Of a stretch of DNA of 64,000 nucleotides, positions 39,222 through 47,990 are shown piece after piece (the stretch's first letter is position 1; each line of letters opens with the position of its first letter). The stretch is from positions 6,941 to 70,940 of the forward strand of contig JBKQSS010000082.1 of NCBI GenBank assembly GCA_052143535.1, in the 5' to 3' direction. The DNA is from JADGRA01 sp052143535. Its GTDB lineage: Bacteria; Myxococcota; Myxococcia; Myxococcales; Myxococcaceae. Under the pieces are notes generated by a model, which was given only the letters and a program-made list of their open reading frames with translations, was not told where the DNA came from and searched no databases. A program made the translations under genes and the position numbers.

Positions 39222-41090
39222 ATGTCCACGCCCACCCCCGCCGCCGCCGCCGAGGACCCGCTGTTGGGGACGACGCTCGGAAGTTTTCGCCTGGTGAAGC
39301 GGATTGGCCAGGGGGGGATGGGCACCGTCTACCTGGGCGAGCAGACACTCATCGGCAGCCGCGTGGCGGTGAAGGTGCTCCATGAGCACCTGGCCTCGGA
39401 CCCGTCATTGGTGGCGCGCTTCTACGCCGAGGCGCGGGCCGTCAACCTCATCGTCCATCCCAACATCGTCAACATTTTCGACATGAACGTGGTGCCCCCG
39501 CGCCGCTTCTACCTGGTGATGGAGTACCTCGAGGGGGAATCCCTGTGCACCGCGGCCCCAGGGCGGATGGCGGCGGCGGACGCCCTGCCGCTCCTCATCC
39601 AGGTGTGTCAGGCGTTGTCCGCAGCGCACCGCAACGGGGTGCTGCACCGGGACCTCAAACCGGAAAACGTCTTCCTCTGTCGCCGGGAGGGCGCCGCGCC
39701 ATTCGTGAAAATTCTCGACTTCGGCATCGCCAAGCTTTTCGGCGGAGAGAACCAAGTCGGCCAAACGACGGCGGGCTTCATCGTCGGCACGCCGGAGTAC
39801 ATGGCCCCGGAGCAAGCCAGTGGCGAACCGCTCGACGGCCGAGCCGACCTCTACGCGCTGGGCGTCATCGCCTATCGACTGGCCACCGGACGGCTCCCCT
39901 TCTCGGGCGGCGGCATCACCGGCGTGCTACTGGCCCACCGCGACCAGCCTCCGCAGCCGCCCCAGGAGCTGGTGAGCGGCCTTCCTCCTTTGTGGTGCAA
40001 CGCCATTCTGCGCGCCCTGGCCAAGCGCCCCGAGCACCGATTCCAGAGTGCGGACGAATTCCGCGCCGCACTGGAGGCCACGCTGGCGTCGCTGGGCGGC
40101 CCGCCAGAGCCCTGGCGCAAGAGTGTGCCCACACCGGCGCCCGCCCCTTCCGCGCCGGTGGCGCCGCCGCAAAGCGTGGCCAGCCCGCCGCGGCCAGCGC
40201 CGGCCATGCCGGCCACCTTCGCCGGCATCCTGGTTTTCGCCGGCAGCCCGGCGCGGGCCGTTTCGATGCGGGACCTCTCCCGAGGCGGACTCTTCATCTG
40301 CCTGGACGGGGCCTTGCCTGCGCCCTTCACCCGGCTGCGGCTGTCTCTGCAGGCCCCGGCCGGGGAGATGGCGGACGCCGAGGTGGTACGACAGGTGACG
40401 GCGGAGCAGGCCAGCGGCTGGGGCATGGAGCCCGGAGTGGCCGTGCAATTCATCTCCCCGGGCCGCGGCTTTAAGGAAGCCCTGGCGCGGCGGATGGAAG
40501 GGTGCGCTCCGAGTGAGCATCCAGAGACGGCCGCGGCGGAGCGCCTGGACACGCTGTGCGAAAGGACGCTCGTCGGCTGGCGGCCGAGGCTGGACAAGAG
40601 CCCCTATACCGTCCTGGGGTGCTCGCAGGAGGCGGACTTCCCAGACATTAGGACGCGTCTCAGGACGGCACGGGCCGAGCTGGAAGGGCTGCGAGAACGC
40701 GAGCTGGCGCCCTCGCAGCGGCGCGAGCTGGAGCGCGTGCTGGCCCGGCTTTTGGAGTCCGGTGAGGCCCTCTCCACCCCGGCCCGGCGCGCCGAGACGG
40801 ACGCCGCGCTAGGCAACTGGCGTGGGGTGGCGCGGTGCATTTCCGCCGGACTGACGGTGACCGAGCTCGACGCGCACCGGGAGCGCTACCTGAAGGCCCA
40901 CCCCGGGGCAGATGCTCGGGCACACGTACACCGGGTCGCCGGCAGGGCCTGGGAGGGAAAGAGCGGGGCGATGCAGGCCGTGGAAGAATACGAGCGCGGG
41001 TTGCAGCTTGACCCACTCAACCTGGCCCTACACCAGGCCTACTGGGCGCTGAAGCGCCGCGCGCCCACTCCACAAGGAACGAGGGCTTGA
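39222..41090 (+). CDS. Ser/Thr protein kinase with PilZ domain and J-like/TPR C-terminus
   Basis: This is a 622-residue protein. The kinase (about 20-290) has G-Q-G-G-M-G at 29-34, the ATP lysine in V-A-V-K-V-L (Lys 51), H-R-D-L-K-P-E-N, D-F-G-I-A-K and G-T-P-E-Y-M-A-P-E. A proline/alanine linker leads to a PilZ-like domain (about 325-425: A-R-A-V-S-M-R-D-L-S-R-G-G-L-F near its start). From about 450 the sequence S-P-Y-T-V-L-G-C resembles the opening of a J domain but lacks H-P-D. It ends in a TPR-like helix pair (A-V-E-E-Y-E-R-G-L-Q-L-D-P-L). No membrane segment is seen. The layout suggests cytoplasmic phosphorylation signalling tied to c-di-GMP. The FHA gene overlaps its stop. Confidence 0.88.
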   Translation: MSTPTPAAAAEDPLLGTTLGSFRLVKRIGQGGMGTVYLGEQTLIGSRVAVKVLHEHLASDPSLVARFYAEARAVNLIVHPNIVNIFDMNVVPPRRFYLVMEYLEGESLCTAAPGRMAAADALPLLIQVCQALSAAHRNGVLHRDLKPENVFLCRREGAAPFVKILDFGIAKLFGGENQVGQTTAGFIVGTPEYMAPEQASGEPLDGRADLYALGVIAYRLATGRLPFSGGGITGVLLAHRDQPPQPPQELVSGLPPLWCNAILRALAKRPEHRFQSADEFRAALEATLASLGGPPEPWRKSVPTPAPAPSAPVAPPQSVASPPRPAPAMPATFAGILVFAGSPARAVSMRDLSRGGLFICLDGALPAPFTRLRLSLQAPAGEMADAEVVRQVTAEQASGWGMEPGVAVQFISPGRGFKEALARRMEGCAPSEHPETAAAERLDTLCERTLVGWRPRLDKSPYTVLGCSQEADFPDIRTRLRTARAELEGLRERELAPSQRRELERVLARLLESGEALSTPARRAETDAALGNWRGVARCISAGLTVTELDAHRERYLKAHPGADARAHVHRVAGRAWEGKSGAMQAVEEYERGLQLDPLNLALHQAYWALKRRAPTPQGTRA

Positions 41091-41584
41091 AGAGTTTTCT
41101 CCTCTCCACGCTGCTGCCGGAGCTGGACCTCCGCGACGCGGTGGCCTTCGCTCGCGCCTACCCCCACCCGTGGCTGTTGCGAGAGTCCAGCCCGGGACGG
41201 CCGGCGCACACCTCGGGGGCCACCTTGCTCATGCCGACACCCTCCAGGGTGGCGCGCGAGGGGCTGGCCCTGGCCATCGCCCTGGAGCCAGCACGCGCCG
41301 GCGCCTCCCAGGTGACGCTGGGGCGTGGGCACGCCTGCGACGTGGAGCTGGAGGACGGCACGCTGAGCCAGCTGCACTGCGTCTTCCTCAAAGGGGCGGA
41401 GGGCTGGCGGCTTCAGGACGTGGGCTCCACCAACGGCACTTGGGTGGACGGCCTTCGCCTGGCCAAGCAGCAAAGCGTCCCGCTCGCCGACGGGACGCGC
41501 ATTCAAGCCGCCCAGGTGCTGCTCACCTTTCACCACTCGAGCGGCCTGTGGCGCAGGCTAGAGGCGGAGGCGCTGCGTCCCTAA
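41087..41584 (+). CDS. FHA-domain phosphothreonine-binding protein
   Basis: This 165-residue protein begins at a TTG that overlaps the kinase stop (TTGA). The C-terminal half is an FHA domain: V-T-L-G-R-G-H-A-C-D-V-E-L, L-S-Q-L-H-C-V-F, and D-V-G-S-T-N-G-T-W-V-D-G. FHA domains bind phosphothreonine, and pairing with a Ser/Thr kinase in one transcript marks it as a likely partner of that kinase. The N-terminal 60 residues are not recognised. Confidence 0.9.
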   Translation: MKSFLLSTLLPELDLRDAVAFARAYPHPWLLRESSPGRPAHTSGATLLMPTPSRVAREGLALAIALEPARAGASQVTLGRGHACDVELEDGTLSQLHCVFLKGAEGWRLQDVGSTNGTWVDGLRLAKQQSVPLADGTRIQAAQVLLTFHHSSGLWRRLEAEALRP

Positions 41585-41587
41585 GCA

Positions 41588-41617
41588 GGGGCCCTCTTTT
41601 TTTCTCTGAGAGGCCCC
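41588..41617. terminator. Hairpin after the FHA gene
   Basis: GGGGCC-CTC pairs with GAG-A-GGCCCC around a T-rich loop, three bases past the FHA stop. The T-run is in the loop rather than after the stem, so attenuation or RNA-end protection is as likely as termination. Confidence 0.35.
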
Positions 41618-41648
41618 CTCTTCGAAGCGTGGGACGAGCGAAAACGCC

Positions 41649-42236
41649 ATGCCTGCGCTTCTCGCGCTCGCTCTGTTGCTGGCCGCGCCGCCCCCGCCGC
41701 GCCCCAGCTCTGCGGCGCTTCAGCGCGCGCTGGAGGCCGCGGGACACTCGCTGGTGGAGGTGCACGGCCGCCGCCCCGGAGGCGCTGGCGTCCTGGTAGG
41801 CGCCCAAGGCCAGGTGCTGACGGCGCTGCGCTTCGTGGACGCCGAGGGCGCCAATGTGCGGCTTGGGACGACGGTGTTGGGCGCCCGGCTGCTGCTGGCC
41901 AGCCCCACCCTGCGGGTGGCAGTCCTCAACATGGTGGGGCCCGGCCCCTACCCGGCGATGCCGGTGCGGCTGGAGGCGCCGGCGGCGGGAGCCTGGGTGG
42001 TGGGCATTGTGCTGCTTTCGGACGGGGCGGCCGAGCCGCGGCTCGGCCGGCTGTTGCGCGTCCCCGGTGAGGATGGCCCCTGGCTGGAAGTCTCCGTGCG
42101 CCTGCCTCCCGGCAGCCTCCTCTTGGACGGCTCGGGCAAGTTGCTGGGGGTGGTGGTGGAAAGCCGGGCAGCCAGCGCGCTGGCCGCGCCGGTGGCGGCC
42201 GTCCGCGCCGAGCTCGAGAGCGCCTCGCCAAGGTGA
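41649..42236 (+). CDS. Exported trypsin-like (HtrA-fold) protein lacking catalytic residues
   Basis: This 195-residue protein has a signal peptide (A-L-L-A-L-A-L-L-L-A-A-P-P-P-P). Strand patterns resemble a trypsin/DegP-type barrel: L-V-E-V-H-G-R-R, G-A-G-V-L-V-G-A-Q-G-Q-V-L-T-A-L, and near the end P-P-G-S-L-L-L-D-G-S-G-K-L-L-G-V-V-V in the place of the G-N-S-G-G-P serine loop. No catalytic His or Asp stands in the expected places, so it is likely a pseudoprotease with a binding role. It overlaps the CPBP gene by four bases. Confidence 0.6.
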   Translation: MPALLALALLLAAPPPPRPSSAALQRALEAAGHSLVEVHGRRPGGAGVLVGAQGQVLTALRFVDAEGANVRLGTTVLGARLLLASPTLRVAVLNMVGPGPYPAMPVRLEAPAAGAWVVGIVLLSDGAAEPRLGRLLRVPGEDGPWLEVSVRLPPGSLLLDGSGKLLGVVVESRAASALAAPVAAVRAELESASPR

Positions 42237-42955
42237 GGCGCCTTTGGGACAAAGGGCCGTTGCGCGAGGCGCTGCTTTTGTGGGCCATCGCCTTCCTCGC
42301 CATCCTGGTGGCGCACATGACGGCGGCCTCCTTGGCCAAGCCGGTGGCGACGGTGGCCTTCTTGTACTTGCCCCTGTGGGCGATGCGACGGCGGGGCGAG
42401 GACTACCAGGACTACGGCGTCACCTTCCGCGCCTGGCGGGAGGACCTCCGCCTGGTGGCAGTGGTGTGCCTGGTGGTGCTGCCTCTGTACACCGCGGGCT
42501 TCTGGGCGGTAACGCACCTGCGGCCCCAGATGCCGCAGTGGGCGCAAGCGGTGTTTGCGCCGTTGATGGGCCAAGGCCGGATTTTTCACGCTCGGCTCCC
42601 GGACGGCTTCGGCCTGTGGGTGGTGGACCAGCTTTTCGTGGTGGCGCTACCAGAGGAATTCTTCTTCCGCGGCTACCTGCAGGCACGCCTTGGGCTGGTG
42701 TGGCCGGGCGGCGCGCGCTTTCTCGGCGCGACGCTGGGGCCGGCCTTCCTCCTCACCGCAGTGCTTTTCGCGCTGGGGCACCTGGCCGTCTTCCACGCCT
42801 GGCGGCTGGCCGTCTTTTTCCCGGCGCTCCTCTTCGGCTACCTACGTGCGCGCACCGGAACGGTGCTGGGAAGCACCCTGGTGCACGCCAGCTTCAATCT
42901 CTACTCGCTGTTTCTCGAAGCCTCCTTCACGCCTTTGTGGACGCGGCAGCATTGA
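42233..42955 (+). CDS. CPBP-family intramembrane protease
   Basis: This 240-residue, multi-helix membrane protein has the CPBP (type II CAAX protease-like) motifs: P-E-E-F-F-F-R-G-Y with Glu 141, Glu 142 and Arg 146, F-A-L-G-H-L-A near 185, and H-A-S-F-N near the end. CPBP proteases process membrane or lipid-anchored proteins; in Myxococcota some act as sorting enzymes for C-terminal anchor signals. Translation is coupled to the protease-like gene upstream (GTGA overlap). Confidence 0.88.
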   Translation: MRRLWDKGPLREALLLWAIAFLAILVAHMTAASLAKPVATVAFLYLPLWAMRRRGEDYQDYGVTFRAWREDLRLVAVVCLVVLPLYTAGFWAVTHLRPQMPQWAQAVFAPLMGQGRIFHARLPDGFGLWVVDQLFVVALPEEFFFRGYLQARLGLVWPGGARFLGATLGPAFLLTAVLFALGHLAVFHAWRLAVFFPALLFGYLRARTGTVLGSTLVHASFNLYSLFLEASFTPLWTRQH

Positions 42956-42964
42956 AGACGCTCT

Positions 42965-43792
42965 TCACACCAGCTCGGGCTGCAGGCTGGGCCCCACCGC
43001 CAGCGCGTGCCCTTCGGGGAGCTCGAGCCAGTGCGCACCGGGCTCGGGCGCCGTGGCCAGCACCACCGCTCGGGACTGCTGGTGGGCGCGAACCGCCTCC
43101 GCCCGGCCGCGGGTGCTGGGGCCCAGCTGGCAGCGGGCGCACTCGGCGCTTCCCTCGAGGAGGCGGAAATGCACCGGGACAGCGCCCAGCCGCGCCGCCA
43201 CCAGGCAGCGCGCGTCGGTGGCAACCAGGAGCAGCCGGGCCGAGTGGGCCGCGCCCTCCTGGGCGGCCTTGTGCGCCAGCGCCCGGGCAACCTGGAGGAG
43301 AAGCCCGGCCGCGTCGGGGGCAGGCACCTCGGCGTCGGCGCGCTCCAGCCCACGTTTGCCCTTCAGGAAGAGGGCGAAGGCGGCCGCGGCCAGCGTCCGG
43401 GCACCCACTTGCGTCAAGAGGTGGGGAGGCAGCTCGGCCTCCACCCAGGCCTGGACCTGCGGCCAAGCTTCCAGCTGGCCCTCTTGGGCAAACAGCCAGC
43501 GGACAAAGCGCAAGGGCTGCCCGGTGTCCTCGGCCGAGGCGCTGGGGGAAAGCAGCTCGGCGCGGTAGACGAGGGCCCCGGCTGGGTCGGCAAAGGCCGG
43601 GTCGGCCAGCGTGCGCGGGGCTTCAGCCGCGGCATAGCGGCGCAGCAAAAGCGCGTCGTCCACCGCCGAGCCAATGCCCACGGTGGAAAAGCGCGCCGGC
43701 TCCGGGTGCAGGTGCACCTGGGGGGAGAGCCGTGCCAGCTGGCAGGCGAGTAGACTGGGGTGCGACGTCAAGACAGCAACGGTGACGGCCAT
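42965..43792 (-). CDS. Class II glutamine-amidotransferase-like protein without catalytic cysteine
   Basis: This is a 275-residue protein. The order of motifs resembles class II amidotransferases: L-T-S-H-P-S-L-L at the start, F-S-T-V-G-I-G, a G-A-L-V-Y-R-A-E-L-L region, then R-F-V-R-W-L-F-A-Q-E-G-Q, where active enzymes have a W-x-F-x-H-N-G. These enzymes need Cys 2 as nucleophile, but here residue 2 is Ala and the nearest Cys is residue 17. It may therefore bind rather than hydrolyse glutamine, or belong to another family. It is the only minus-strand gene in this block and ends 10 bases from the CPBP gene. Confidence 0.5.
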   Translation of the reverse strand: MAVTVAVLTSHPSLLACQLARLSPQVHLHPEPARFSTVGIGSAVDDALLLRRYAAAEAPRTLADPAFADPAGALVYRAELLSPSASAEDTGQPLRFVRWLFAQEGQLEAWPQVQAWVEAELPPHLLTQVGARTLAAAAFALFLKGKRGLERADAEVPAPDAAGLLLQVARALAHKAAQEGAAHSARLLLVATDARCLVAARLGAVPVHFRLLEGSAECARCQLGPSTRGRAEAVRAHQQSRAVVLATAPEPGAHWLELPEGHALAVGPSLQPELV

Positions 43793-43820
43793 GGCGGACT
43801 GCTGACCTCCGGAGAAACCC

Positions 43821-43826
43821 TATAAT
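43821..43826 (+). promoter_or_regulatory. Candidate -10 element upstream of the hsp70-like gene
   Basis: A perfect TATAAT lies in the intergenic gap, 98 bases before the ATG. The region 17 bases further upstream is a weak match to a -35 box, so an activator or an alternative sigma factor may be needed. Confidence 0.4.
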
Positions 43827-43837
43827 GCTGGTCGGAC

Positions 43838-43868
43838 GGCCCCTCAACGCCCCCCCCGGGAGGGGGCC
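43838..43868 (+). promoter_or_regulatory. 5' leader hairpin of the hsp70-like gene
   Basis: GGCCCCTC pairs with GAGGGGGCC (one bulged base) around a C-rich loop in the 98-base leader after the candidate -10. It could be an attenuator or a temperature- or protein-responsive leader element. Confidence 0.35.
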
Positions 43869-43924
43869 AAGCGAGTCTCTGTCGTCCCCACCGCCGAGAA
43901 TCGGCTAAACGTCTCCTGGCCCTC

Positions 43925-45541
<1,617 letters not shown>

Positions 45542-45559
45542 GGACCTCAGGGAGCAGCG

Positions 45560-46474
45560 ATGGCGGACCCCAAGGACACAGGCGGTGAGGGGAAGGCGCC
45601 CGGCCCGGCCGTCCCTTCCATCCCCCGGCTGACGCCGGCCGTCCCCGAGCCCGTCGACTCGGCCGCGTCGACGCCAAGGGCGCCCGTGGCCGGCACCGGG
45701 CGGCGAGCGCCCGGGACGGCGCTTCCGCCCGCCCCGAGCGTTCCCAAGGTGGCTCCGCTTTTGCCGCCGGTGGCCCCGCGCGCCGCCCCCATGGCCAGCC
45801 GCACGCCTTTGCCCGCGGCCCCGGCCGTTCCCGTGGTGCCCCAGGTGCTGCCGGTGCTGCCGGCAGCGTCCATTCGGCCCGCGGCGAAAGGGCCGCCCCC
45901 CCTGCCGGCCGCTGAGGCGGGCACCGAGCTGGAGCGCCTCTTCGCCGCGCTCGACGGGCTCGACTACTTCGAGGTGATGGGGCTTGCCTCCACCGCGGCG
46001 CCAGCCGACATCAAACGCGCCTTCCACCAGCTGAGCCGCACCTACCACCCGGACCGCTTCTTCCAGTCGCTGGACACAGAGTTGAGAGGCCGGGTGCACG
46101 CCGTCTACAAGCGCGTCACCGAGGCCTACTTCGTCCTGCGCGACGACGCGCGGCGAAAAAAATATCTCCAGGACGTCACTGGACCGGACCGGCTCCACAA
46201 GCTGCGCTTCGACGAGTTGGCCGAGGCGGAAACCAAGGCGGCGGTGAAGAAGGAGGTGGCCGAGCAAATCGGCACCCACCCCAAGGGCCGCCAATTTTTC
46301 CAGGTGGGACTGGCGGACCTCGAGGCCGGGAGGCTGTCGTCAGCCGAGCGCAACATCAAGCTGGCGCTCACCTACGAGCCCACCAACCCGCTGTATTTGC
46401 AAAAGCTGGAGGAGGCCCGCGCCAAGTCCTACGAGGAATTCAAGCGCTCCGGGAAGGGCTTCCGCATCGAATGA
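45560..46474 (+). CDS. J-domain protein with proline-rich leader and TPR-like tail
   Basis: This is a 304-residue protein. Residues 1 to about 120 are proline/alanine-rich and probably disordered. Residues about 133-200 are a J domain (D-Y-F-E-V-M-G-L, R-T-Y-H-P-D-R-F with the H-P-D triad). The C-terminus has TPR-like helices (F-F-Q-V-G-L-A-D-L-E-A-G-R-L-S-S-A-E-R-N-I, then L-A-L-T-Y-E-P-T-N-P-L). It would stimulate the ATPase of the neighbouring short Hsp70 and deliver clients. The CvpA gene overlaps its stop. Confidence 0.9.
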   Translation: MADPKDTGGEGKAPGPAVPSIPRLTPAVPEPVDSAASTPRAPVAGTGRRAPGTALPPAPSVPKVAPLLPPVAPRAAPMASRTPLPAAPAVPVVPQVLPVLPAASIRPAAKGPPPLPAAEAGTELERLFAALDGLDYFEVMGLASTAAPADIKRAFHQLSRTYHPDRFFQSLDTELRGRVHAVYKRVTEAYFVLRDDARRKKYLQDVTGPDRLHKLRFDELAEAETKAAVKKEVAEQIGTHPKGRQFFQVGLADLEAGRLSSAERNIKLALTYEPTNPLYLQKLEEARAKSYEEFKRSGKGFRIE

Positions 46475-47244
46475 CGCTCGATTTGTTCATCCTCGCGCTG
46501 GCGCTGGTGGTGGGCACCCTCGGCGCGCGCCGCGGGGCCGCCTCCCAGCTGGCCGGCTGGGGGGCGCTGGTGCTGGGCGTTTGGGCCGCCCGGCCCGGCG
46601 CTCAGCGCTTCGGCCCGGCCTTCCAAGGCTGGCTGCACGCGGCCCCGGGCGTCGCCAGCGTGGCCGCCGGCTTTGCCACCTTCGTGGTGGTGCTGGTGGT
46701 GGCGCGGCTCGTCCTACAGGCGCTGCTGCGCGGAGTGCTTACCTTGGGCAACCCCGAGCGGCGGGGGCTGGACCGTACCGCGGGCTTCGTGCTCGGCGCG
46801 GCCAAGGTGCTGGCCATCGCCTGGGTGGCGCTCTCGGCGCTGGCCTTCGTCGAGGAGCGCTTTAGCGTCACCGGGAAAGTCTTCGGGGTAAATCCCGCCC
46901 AGTCGCTGGCCTTCTCAGCCGCCCGACGCTGGAACCTCTTTGGGATGGCCAACCTCGGGGCAATGCAGTCGCTGTTGAAGCTGGAGCAAGCGCTTCATCA
47001 GCCCGGGGGCATGGCCCGGCTGGCGCGGGACCCGGCCATGGCCGACTTATTGAAAAACCCGCGCTTCCGGGCCCTCAGCGAGGACCCGGCCGTGAAGAAA
47101 GCGGTCGAGCAGCATGACTTGCTGTCGCTTTTGCGGAGCGACTCGGTGTCGGCTCTGTTGCAGGACTCCGAGGCCCAGGGACAGCTGCAGGCGGCGCTGG
47201 AGTCCACCGGGGACTCAGCGCAGGTGCAGGGCGCGACGAAATGA
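46471..47244 (+). CDS. CvpA-family membrane protein
   Basis: This 257-residue protein has four N-terminal hydrophobic helices with the CvpA pattern: D-L-F-I-L-A-L-A-L-V-V-G at the start, R-G-A-A-S-Q-L-A-G-W, and R-G-L-D-R-T-A-G-F-V-L-G-A-A-K between helices 3 and 4. The C-terminal 90 residues are cytoplasmic and helical (L-A-R-D-P-A-M-A-D-L-L-K-N-P-R-F), unlike the short tail of typical CvpA. The family affects envelope integrity and colicin V export. It overlaps the J-domain gene by ATGA. Confidence 0.82.
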   Translation: MTLDLFILALALVVGTLGARRGAASQLAGWGALVLGVWAARPGAQRFGPAFQGWLHAAPGVASVAAGFATFVVVLVVARLVLQALLRGVLTLGNPERRGLDRTAGFVLGAAKVLAIAWVALSALAFVEERFSVTGKVFGVNPAQSLAFSAARRWNLFGMANLGAMQSLLKLEQALHQPGGMARLARDPAMADLLKNPRFRALSEDPAVKKAVEQHDLLSLLRSDSVSALLQDSEAQGQLQAALESTGDSAQVQGATK

Positions 47245-47283
47245 GTTGCGGCGAAGGGCCCCGGTAGAGAAAAACCGTAGCCC

Positions 47284-47751
47284 ATGGCGACGCTCGAGGT
47301 CGGCAAGAAGGCTCCCGCATTCTCCCTCCCGGACCAGGACGGCAACCGGGTGGCGCTGTCCTCCTTCAAGGGCCAGCCGGTGGTGCTGTACTTCTACCCA
47401 AAGGACGACACGCCAGGCTGCACCCAGGAGGCGTGCGACTTTCGCGACGCTTACTCGGCGCTCAAGAAAGCCGGAGCGGTGCTCCTCGGGGTGAGCCCGG
47501 ATGACGCCAAAAGCCACGGCAAATTCGCCGCCAAGCACGCACTGCCTTTCCCGCTGCTGGCCGACACAAACCACCGCGTCGCTGAGGCCTACGGGGCTTG
47601 GGCTGAGAAGTCGATGTATGGCCGCACCTACATGGGCATCGTGCGCTCCACCTTTCTCATCGACGGCTCGGGCAAGCTGGCAAAGGTGTGGCCGAAGGTG
47701 AAAGTGCGGGGCCACGTGGAGGAGGTGCGAGAGGCCTTGGCCGCGCTGTAA
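47284..47751 (+). CDS. bcp: Thioredoxin-dependent thiol peroxidase (BCP/PrxQ)
   Basis: This 155-residue peroxiredoxin has the BCP motif Y-P-K-D-D-T-P-G-C-T-Q-E-A-C-D-F-R-D, with Cys 46 as peroxidatic and Cys 51 as resolving residue. F-L-I-D-G-S-G-K-L-A-K-V-W is at the end. It reduces hydrogen peroxide and organic peroxides using thioredoxin. Length is normal. A clear terminator follows the stop by about 110 bases. Confidence 0.95.
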   Translation: MATLEVGKKAPAFSLPDQDGNRVALSSFKGQPVVLYFYPKDDTPGCTQEACDFRDAYSALKKAGAVLLGVSPDDAKSHGKFAAKHALPFPLLADTNHRVAEAYGAWAEKSMYGRTYMGIVRSTFLIDGSGKLAKVWPKVKVRGHVEEVREALAAL

Positions 47752-47859
47752 CGGCGGGGCCGTGGAGCAAACCCCCAGCGCCGCCAAGCCAGCGGCCAAG
47801 GCTTCGACTGAGGCTGGGTTTGCGCACTGCCCGGTGGGGCCCTTCGCCGGCCAAGCGCG

Positions 47860-47892
47860 CCCCGTCGCGGCAGTCGTCGACGCGGGGTTTTT
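47860..47892 (+). terminator. Rho-independent terminator after bcp
   Basis: CCCCG-TCG pairs with CGA-(CG)-CGGGG around a 10-base loop, followed by five T residues. It separates bcp from speA. Confidence 0.6.
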
Positions 47893-47990
47893 CGCTTAGA
47901 GTGCCGCGTCTTTGGGGGGTTCCGCTGAGGGCCCCCTTTCGGCGGGGCAGCTGCCCCTCCCGAGTGTCCCCCTGGAGAACCACACCAGAG

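Noticed and set aside
41854..43785. 643-codon plus-strand frame across the protease-like, CPBP and amidotransferase-like genes
   Set aside because: Its Pro/Arg/Ala-rich sequence has no domain logic and it overlaps three better-supported genes.
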